Shown piece by piece: positions 58,613 to 64,000 of a stretch of DNA of 64,000 nt. Made by a program: the position numbers and the translations under genes. The notes under the pieces were generated by a model that ran no database searches, had not been told where the DNA came from, and saw only the letters and a program-made list of their open reading frames with translations. How positions within the stretch are numbered: position 1 is the stretch's first letter; every line of letters begins with the position of its first letter. The stretch comes from Pandoraea commovens (GTDB lineage Bacteria > Pseudomonadota > Gammaproteobacteria > Burkholderiales > Burkholderiaceae), in the NCBI RefSeq assembly GCF_902459615.1, contig NZ_CABPSA010000002.1:310001-374000 (forward strand), read 5' to 3'.

Positions 58613-59476
58613 ATGACCGATCCGAAAGACATCGCCCCCGAAAGCACCGCCGCACGTGTGGCGCTGTGGCGCGCGTTGCATCTCGAAGTCGACGCCGAGC
58701 CACCTGTGCTCGCCGATGACGTCGGCCTGCGTCTGCTCGCGCCCCCGGACGACTGGCGCGAGCGCGGCGACATGCATCCGGCGTTCACACGGCCGTTTCG
58801 CGCGTCCATCGTCGCGCGTGCACGGTACATCGAAGACCTCGTCATCGCCGAAATGAAGCGCGGTGTGCGGCAGTACGTCATTCTCGGCGCGGGGCTGGAC
58901 AGTTTCGCGCAACGTCATCCCGAACTCGCCGGATCGCTCTCGATTTTCGAAGTCGACAAACCGGGACCGCAGCGCTGGAAACACGACCGTCTCGTGGCTT
59001 TGGGCTACGGCGTGCAGGACTGGCTGCATTTCGTCCCCGTGGATTTCGAGGCGGGAGAGTCGTGGCGCGACGCGTTGTTGCAGCATGGCTTCGACGCGAG
59101 CCAGCCCGCCGTGATCGTTTCGACGGGTGTGAGCATGTATCTGACGCGTGAAGCCAACGGGGCGACGTTGCGCGAGGTGGCGTCGTTCGCGGGCGACGGA
59201 TCGACGCTGGCGATGACGTTTCTGTTACCGCTGGAAATGGCGGATCCGGAGGTGCGTCCCGGGTTGGAGATGGCCGAGAAAGGTGCGCGCGCGAGCGGCA
59301 CGCCGTTCATCAGCTTCTTCACGCCGGACGACATGATGGCGTTCGCTCGGGAGAACGGCTTTGCCGACGCGCAACACGTGTCTGCCACCACACTCACAGC
59401 GCGGTACTTCGCCAACCGTACCGACGGCCTGCATCCCCCGGCGAACGCCGAGGAGTTGCTGATCGCCACGACGTAG
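58613..59476 (+). CDS. Class I SAM-dependent methyltransferase (TIGR00027 type)
   Basis: A 287-residue enzyme of the group related to leucine carboxyl methyltransferases. GVRQYVILGAGLDSFAQRHPELAGSL is the S-adenosylmethionine motif, FEVDKPGPQRWKHDRL the acidic contact, and VSTGVSMYLTREA a later motif. The ATG at 58613 (MTDPKDIAPES) gives the usual family start. Substrates of this group are mostly unknown, though some methylate polyketide or acid groups. Confidence 0.85.
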   Translation: MTDPKDIAPESTAARVALWRALHLEVDAEPPVLADDVGLRLLAPPDDWRERGDMHPAFTRPFRASIVARARYIEDLVIAEMKRGVRQYVILGAGLDSFAQRHPELAGSLSIFEVDKPGPQRWKHDRLVALGYGVQDWLHFVPVDFEAGESWRDALLQHGFDASQPAVIVSTGVSMYLTREANGATLREVASFAGDGSTLAMTFLLPLEMADPEVRPGLEMAEKGARASGTPFISFFTPDDMMAFARENGFADAQHVSATTLTARYFANRTDGLHPPANAEELLIATT

Positions 59477-59594
59477 TGCGAAGGTCGAGCAGTTTTTTCG
59501 ATGTCCTGTACTGCGAAACGTGCGTGTTCGCGATATGCTGCCCCGGCGGTGCGGTTTGCCGCACATATTCAGAAAAGTCCACCGGAGGGACCGC

Positions 59595-60167
59595 ATGACG
59601 CTGACTGAACTTCTCATCCCTACATTCCTGCACATGCTGCGTGGCCAGTCCGCGTGGCTCGACAAGGCGGCCGCGCACGAGCAAGCGCAAGGCAAGGACG
59701 CCGATGCGCTGATGACGCTGCGTCTCGCACCGGACATGTACCCGCTCGCCGCGCAGGCGCGCTTCGCGAGCTACCTGTCTATGGAGCCGGTGCATCGTCT
59801 GCGTGGCGAACCCATTCCGGAAGCGACGAAGGAGATTCAACGCGAGGGCTGGAACAGCGCCCAGCGTCCCGGCACCTTCGCCGAAGCCAAGGCGCGCCTT
59901 GCCACCGCCATCACATTCCTCGAAGCGCTGCCGGGCAACGCGCTCGACGCCGGTGAATACATCGATATCGCGCTTGAGTTGCCCAACGGCGTAGTGTTCG
60001 ACATGACCGGCGAGCAATACGCGCGCGACTGGGCGCTCGCGCAGTTCTACTTCCACACCAATACGGCCTACAGCATCCTGCGTCAGCACGGCGTGGAACT
60101 CGGCAAGGGCGAGTACGTGGCGCATGCGCTCGCGTACCTGCGTCCGGGCACGCTGCCCAAGGGCTGA
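59595..60167 (+). CDS. DUF1993 family protein
   Basis: A 190-residue protein with the DUF1993 opening MTLTELLIPTFLHMLRGQSAWLDKA and ALMTLRLAPDMYPLAAQARFAS. The fold resembles DinB-like four-helix bundles, which often bind metal, and FHTNTAYSILRQHGVELGK is near the C-terminus. GGAGG precedes the ATG at 59595. Function unknown; the gene may be co-transcribed with the preceding methyltransferase. Confidence 0.85.
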   Translation: MTLTELLIPTFLHMLRGQSAWLDKAAAHEQAQGKDADALMTLRLAPDMYPLAAQARFASYLSMEPVHRLRGEPIPEATKEIQREGWNSAQRPGTFAEAKARLATAITFLEALPGNALDAGEYIDIALELPNGVVFDMTGEQYARDWALAQFYFHTNTAYSILRQHGVELGKGEYVAHALAYLRPGTLPKG

Positions 60168-60188
60168 GTACTCCCTGGCGGAATGGAC

Positions 60189-60228
60189 AAAGGGCGGAAG
60201 CTTCTCCGCCCTCCGCCCTCCGCCCTTC
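60189..60228. terminator. Hairpin and CCGCCCT tandem repeat between convergent genes
   Basis: AGGGCGGA (60191-60198) pairs with TCCGCCCT (60205-60212), and CCGCCCT is then repeated three times in tandem. The T-run is short, so termination is likely but not classical. Confidence 0.5.
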
Positions 60229-60281
60229 TCGCTTCTCACGTCCTACTTCTCGCGATACTCAAAACACACAACGCAGCGCGA

Positions 60282-61631
60282 TCAGCGCACCTGCCTGAAC
60301 GCCAGACGAAGATCATGAGTCAGCGCGTCCGGTTGCTCCCACGCAGCGAAGTGCCCACCCTTGGCCGGACGGTTGTAATAGATCAGGTTAGGGAATGCCT
60401 TTTTCGCCCAGCTCTCCGGCGCTTGATACAGCTCGTCCGGGAAGGCGCTGACGGCGACCGGGATCTTGATGCCCTTCGGCGCGAAGAACGCAAACTTGTT
60501 CTCCCAGTACAGCCGCGCTGACGATACCGCCGTATTCGTGAGCCAGTACAGCGTGATGTTGTCGAGTACGTCGTCGCGCGTCAGACCTTCCTGCTTACCG
60601 TCGAATACGCGTGCAATGAGTTCGTAGCTGCGCGCATCGTGGTCCAGCATCCATGCCGCCAGACCGACGGGCGAATCCTCGATGCCGTACAACGTCTGCG
60701 GACGTGCCGTCATCTCCTGCGCATAGGCGAGGCCATGCGAGTAGAAGAAATCGAGTTGCTCGTAGGCGCGCTTTTCATCCGCCGACAGATTGGCCGGTGC
60801 CGGTTTGTGGGCGTCGAGCGAGCGCTGGATCTCGTCGGGCACGGCACCGGGCATGTTCGTGTGAATCGCCAGGAGTCCCGCCGGCGCTTGCACGGCCATC
60901 TGCTCGGTCACGGCATCGCCCCAGTCGCCACCCTGCGCGACGTAATGCTGATACCCAAGCCTGTGCATCAACTCCGCCCATGCTCGGGCAATGTGCGCCG
61001 GGTCCCAGCCCAGTTCGTTGGGTTTGCCCGAGAAGCCATAGCCCGGCAGCGAAGGAATCACGACGTCGAACGCGTCGTCGGCGCTGCCGCCGTGTGCCGT
61101 CGGATTCGTGAGCGGATCGATCAGCTTCAGTTGCTCGATGACCGACCCCGGCCACCCGTGCGTCACGATGATGGGTAATGCGTTCTTGTTCTTTGAGCGC
61201 ACGTGGATGAAATGGATGTCCACGCCATCGATGTTCGTCACGAACTGCGGCAACGCATTCAGCTTCGATTCCACGCGACGCCAGTCGTAGTCGTTCGCCC
61301 AGTACTGCGCCAGCTTCTTCATCGTCTCCAACTGCACGCCCTGCGTGCCGTCGTTCACCAGTTCGCGGCTCGGCCATTTGGTGGCGGCGATGCGCTGGCG
61401 CAAGTCCTTCAACGATTGCGCCGACGCATGGAACTGGAAAGGACGGATCGACGTGTCGATGGCTTGTGTCGACGCGCCTGCCGCAGGCGTTGTCTGCGTC
61501 ACTTCAATCGGCTGCGCCGCATTCGCCCATGCGGGCATGGAGAGGCCGATGGACGCGAGCGCAGCCGTTACCGCCAGCGCACGCATCGAACGCGCAGGAC
61601 CGGCGCGACGGGGGAGTTTTGCTGAATGCAT
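60282..61631 (-). CDS. Exported epoxide-hydrolase-like alpha/beta hydrolase
   Basis: A 449-residue protein. A signal peptide (to about residue 38, MPAWANA) is followed by the epoxide-hydrolase N-terminal domain (IRPFQFHASAQSLKDLRQRI) and the alpha/beta hydrolase core. THGWPGSVIEQLKLI supplies the HGWP oxyanion motif and QGGDWGD the nucleophilic aspartate; the late GGHFAAWEQPD gives the catalytic histidine. It starts 26 bases after the ohr stop on the same strand, so it is probably induced with ohr by organic peroxides. Confidence 0.87.
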   Translation of the reverse strand: MHSAKLPRRAGPARSMRALAVTAALASIGLSMPAWANAAQPIEVTQTTPAAGASTQAIDTSIRPFQFHASAQSLKDLRQRIAATKWPSRELVNDGTQGVQLETMKKLAQYWANDYDWRRVESKLNALPQFVTNIDGVDIHFIHVRSKNKNALPIIVTHGWPGSVIEQLKLIDPLTNPTAHGGSADDAFDVVIPSLPGYGFSGKPNELGWDPAHIARAWAELMHRLGYQHYVAQGGDWGDAVTEQMAVQAPAGLLAIHTNMPGAVPDEIQRSLDAHKPAPANLSADEKRAYEQLDFFYSHGLAYAQEMTARPQTLYGIEDSPVGLAAWMLDHDARSYELIARVFDGKQEGLTRDDVLDNITLYWLTNTAVSSARLYWENKFAFFAPKGIKIPVAVSAFPDELYQAPESWAKKAFPNLIYYNRPAKGGHFAAWEQPDALTHDLRLAFRQVR

Positions 61632-61657
61632 TTTCTGTGTCTCGGGGGGAAGAGGCG

Positions 61658-62068
61658 TCAGACGAGATTGAGTTCGACGTCGATGTTGTTGCGCGTGGCC
61701 TTCGAGTACGGGCACGTCTGGTGCGCAGCGTCGATGAGCGACAGGGCGACGTCGCGCTCAAGTCCCGGCAGGCTGACGTTCAGGCGTGCCTTCAGGAAGT
61801 ACGCGCCGTCTTCATTGGCGAGATCGACTTCGGCGTCGACGGCCGTGCCGACCGGCAGTTGAATCTTCAACTTGCCAGCGGCGAGCCCCATCGCGCCAAT
61901 GAAGCAGGCGGACCAGCCCGCAGCGAAAAGTTGCTCAGGGTTCGTGCCGGGACCGCTCGATCCGGGCGACGACAGTTGGACGTCGAGCTTGCCGTCGGAA
62001 CTGCGGGCCGAACCGTCGCGGCCGCCGGTGGTGTGGGTTTTGCCGGTGTAGAGGATCTTGCTAGCCAT
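61658..62068 (-). CDS. ohr: Organic hydroperoxide reductase Ohr
   Basis: Reduces organic hydroperoxides with a lipoyl-type thiol donor in the cytoplasm. The 136 residues carry the two active cysteines in WSACFIGAM (about 54) and HQTCPYSKATR (about 118), plus the catalytic glutamate upstream (NPEQLFAAGW). GGAAAA precedes the ATG. Divergent from ohrR with two operators between, and followed by the epoxide-hydrolase gene. Confidence 0.96.
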   Translation of the reverse strand: MASKILYTGKTHTTGGRDGSARSSDGKLDVQLSSPGSSGPGTNPEQLFAAGWSACFIGAMGLAAGKLKIQLPVGTAVDAEVDLANEDGAYFLKARLNVSLPGLERDVALSLIDAAHQTCPYSKATRNNIDVELNLV

Positions 62069-62119
62069 GATGTTTTCCTTTCGATTTGGGTTGAGATTGC
62101 CTGCGAATCTTATTTTATT

Positions 62120-62194
62120 CGCATCCGATTTGATCGGATGCGATGAATAATGCGATAGGCGAAATCAAAAGTCAACACCTTCCGATTAAATCGG
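62120..62194. promoter_or_regulatory. Two OhrR operators between ohr and ohrR
   Basis: Site 1 has arms CGCATCCGAT and ATCGGATGCG separated by TTG (62120-62142). Site 2 holds CCGATTAAATCGG (62182-62194) and continues as TCGGATGCGAT, the same half-site as in site 1. The two lie about 57 bp apart, centre to centre. Repeated half-sites suggest repression of both divergent genes by OhrR. Confidence 0.82.
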
Positions 62195-62245
62195 ATGCGA
62201 TGTATATTGTGACGAAATCGAACGAACCCACGAGAACTGAACATC

Positions 62246-62704
62246 ATGAGCAAATCGAAGCCCACCGAGACCGCGTTGCCAAACCTCAGCGACTTCATGT
62301 GTTTCGCGGTGTACTCGGCCAATCTGGCCTATGGGCGTGCCTACAAGTCCATTCTTGACGAGCTGGGTGTGACCTATACGCAATGGATTGCGATCGTGGC
62401 GCTGTGGGAGGAAGACAATGTTTCCGTCAAACGGTTGGGCGAGAAGCTGTTCCTGGAGTCGAACACACTCACGCCTATCCTGAAGAAGCTCGAAGAACTC
62501 GGCTATCTGCGTCGTCGGCGCGATCCCGCCGACGAGCGGCAGGTCATCGTCAGCCTGACCGAAGAAGGGAAGCAACTGCGCAAGAAGGGTGCACAGCGCG
62601 ATCTGATTGCGGCGACCGGTCTCGATCCCGAGGAATTCGACCGCACGCAAAAGACCATCGCGAAAATGCGCGACAGCCTGCTCAAACACGCTAACGGCGA
62701 TTGA
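62246..62704 (+). CDS. ohrR: Organic-peroxide-sensing repressor OhrR
   Basis: A 152-residue MarR protein. The peroxide-sensing cysteine is kept in FMCFAVYSANLAYGRAYKSIL (about residue 19), the exact place where the paralogue at 13.7 kb has glycine. The winged helix follows (LFLESNTLTPILKKLEELGYLRRRRDPADER). Oxidation of the cysteine should release the operators and induce ohr. Divergent to ohr. Confidence 0.94.
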   Translation: MSKSKPTETALPNLSDFMCFAVYSANLAYGRAYKSILDELGVTYTQWIAIVALWEEDNVSVKRLGEKLFLESNTLTPILKKLEELGYLRRRRDPADERQVIVSLTEEGKQLRKKGAQRDLIAATGLDPEEFDRTQKTIAKMRDSLLKHANGD

Positions 62705-62740
62705 CCGGCCGAGCGTCGTCGGCCCCGCATCGCGCTTGCA

Positions 62741-63619
62741 TCACTCGCCGATCAAAAACGGCGGCCCGAAGCGCGTCGCAATGTGTTCCGTCGACTCGAA
62801 CAATTCGCGCAAGACCTGACTGGTGCACGTCGGTTGTACGTAAAGATAGAACGCGACGTCGGGCAGACGCGGCAGCCCGTCGGCCTCCGAGAGCACGCGC
62901 ATGTTGGCGTCGAGCAATTCGGTGGTGCGCGCTGTCACGCCAAGGCCTGCGCTGATCGCAGCCTTGATGCCGGTGAGCGTCGGTGAGATGAAGCTCGTGC
63001 GCCACGCAATGCCCGCCGCATTCAGCCGTTCGATGGACAGACGTCGGAACAGACTCAGCTCGTCCGCCATCACGAGCGGCACGGGGGCCGACGAGTTGAA
63101 GATGAAGTCGTCGGCGCAGATCCACACCATCGGCGAGGTGCGCAACTTGATGCCGGGAAAGCCTTCGTCGTAGCGCGTCGAGATCGCGAGATCGAGTTCG
63201 TTGTCGCGCAGCGCGTCCATCAGATGCGGGCTGCGTCCGACGATGATCTCCAGCTGCAATTCCGCCGAGAGTTTCGACAGCCGTCGCAGCATGCTCGGCA
63301 GAATCGACTCCGCCACATCGTGCGGCGAGCCGATGCGCAACTTCTCCGCCGGTCCACGCGTTTGCATGACCTGCACCGCCTGATCGTTGAGCGCGAGAAT
63401 CTTGTTGGCATACGCGACGAGACGCACGCCGTCCGTCGTCATCGTCTTCTGCCGCCCCTGCTTTTCGAACAGCGGGCAACCCATTTCCTGCTCAAGCCGC
63501 TGCATCTGCTGCGTGATGGCCGATTGTGTACGACCCACGCGCGTGGCCGCCGCCGCAAACGTTTCATGCTGCGCAATTGCGACGAAAGTCCGCAGCAGAT
63601 CGATATCGAGATTTCGCAT
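62741..63619 (-). CDS. LysR-family transcriptional regulator
   Basis: A 292-residue protein with the DNA-binding start MRNLDIDLLRTFVAIAQHET and QSAITQQMQRLEQEMGCPLF, then the effector-binding domain (about 90-290). The ATG at 63619 is chosen; upstream in-frame codons are unlike the family. It is divergent from a periplasmic amino-acid-binding protein gene (start 63846), which it probably controls. The ligand is unknown. Confidence 0.9.
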   Translation of the reverse strand: MRNLDIDLLRTFVAIAQHETFAAAATRVGRTQSAITQQMQRLEQEMGCPLFEKQGRQKTMTTDGVRLVAYANKILALNDQAVQVMQTRGPAEKLRIGSPHDVAESILPSMLRRLSKLSAELQLEIIVGRSPHLMDALRDNELDLAISTRYDEGFPGIKLRTSPMVWICADDFIFNSSAPVPLVMADELSLFRRLSIERLNAAGIAWRTSFISPTLTGIKAAISAGLGVTARTTELLDANMRVLSEADGLPRLPDVAFYLYVQPTCTSQVLRELFESTEHIATRFGPPFLIGE

Positions 63620-63845
63620 GGTCGTCCGCCCAGATACTTCAGAAACGTTAATGTTTCCCGGATAAAAATTAAATTGTTCTGAGCAATTTTGGTGGATAAC
63701 CTGCCTGACACTCAAGCAATATTTATGTGACCGGGGGTGGAAGCCGGCATTGATCGGTCCCCCGCTAATCGATTCGCGTCATTTGCTTTCGCGCATACGA
63801 CAATGAATCGACACCCTTCGGTCAAACCCAAGGAGACTCAGGATC

Positions 63846-64000
63846 ATGTGGCAACGACACCTTGCTGGCGCGCTGTTCGCAACACTCGCCATGACGGGCA
63901 TCACGAACCTGGCACACGCCGACCAGTTGGCTGACATCAAGGCGCGCGGCACGCTCGTTTGCGGCACGCAAAACGCCAGCGAACCGTACGCCTTCCCCGA
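63846..64000 (+). CDS. Periplasmic amino-acid ABC transporter binding protein, N-terminal part
   Basis: The first 51 codons of a gene that runs off the window. A signal peptide (HLAGALFATLAMTGITNLAHA) is followed by DQLADIKARGTLVCGTQNAS, the standard start of family 3 solute-binding proteins for amino acids or keto acids. AAGGAG lies upstream of the ATG. Divergent from a LysR gene. Confidence 0.85.
   Translation, partial: MWQRHLAGALFATLAMTGITNLAHADQLADIKARGTLVCGTQNASEPYAFP

Overview
The window reads as a chromosomal segment of a high-GC beta-proteobacterium of the family Burkholderiaceae, most likely Pandoraea or a close relative. This rests on protein-level resemblance (PhhA/PhhB with an Lrp regulator, Ohr/OhrR, RcnR/RcnA, MnmC, the rpmH-rnpA-yidD-yidC-mnmE and dnaA-dnaN-gyrB blocks) and on gene order, not on any database search. 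Nearly all of it is densely packed protein-coding DNA. There is one tRNA gene (tRNA-Leu, GAG). I saw no insertion sequence, prophage or CRISPR array.

Layout. 1-4.9 kb: start of a large alpha-2-macroglobulin-like protein, a FUSC-type membrane protein, the phenylalanine catabolism genes phhA and phhB with a divergent Lrp-type regulator, a SET-domain methyltransferase and a MarR regulator with a Cys-rich tail. 4.86-6.26 kb: a 1.4 kb gene-free block with three perfect DnaA boxes, a DnaA-trio and an AT-rich stretch; this is the best replication-origin candidate. 6.3-12.9 kb: four minus-strand genes (GCS2 ligase, cation/proton antiporter, mnmC, ClC channel). 13-22.1 kb: regulators, transporters, a DedA-rhodanese fusion, and small secreted or lipoproteins. 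22.5 kb: a Fic-domain AMPylator. 23.8-34.4 kb: the core replication and translation block, mnmE, yidC, yidD, rnpA and rpmH on the minus strand, dnaA, dnaN and gyrB on the plus strand. The origin candidate lies on the mnmE side about 23 kb from dnaA, as in E. coli.

34.5-49.6 kb: accessory metabolism. It includes a CitMHS transporter, formamidase (fmdA/fmdB) divergent from glutamate dehydrogenase (nitrogen assimilation), a PrpR-like sigma-54 activator divergent from a PEP-mutase/isocitrate-lyase-family lyase with an excellent -24/-12 promoter and an MHS-family transporter, tRNA-Leu, a chemoreceptor and an iron-permease-family protein.

49.8-56.7 kb is the most unusual part. Five unrecognised genes form two paralogous groups. 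Three (225, 216 and 636 residues) share a C-terminal module of about 70 residues; two (186 residues each) are close duplicates. Several share the same upstream leader. A Ni/Co efflux pair (rcnR/rcnA) and an orphan ABC ATPase sit between them. The proteins lack signal peptides and have disordered Ser/Ala/Pro-rich N-termini, which fits secreted effectors, but that is inference.

56.8-64 kb: an exported isochorismatase-family hydrolase, LysR regulators, two methyltransferase or DUF-type genes, an OhrR-controlled peroxide-resistance locus (ohr plus an exported epoxide-hydrolase-like protein, divergent from ohrR with two matching palindromes), and the start of a periplasmic amino-acid-binding protein.
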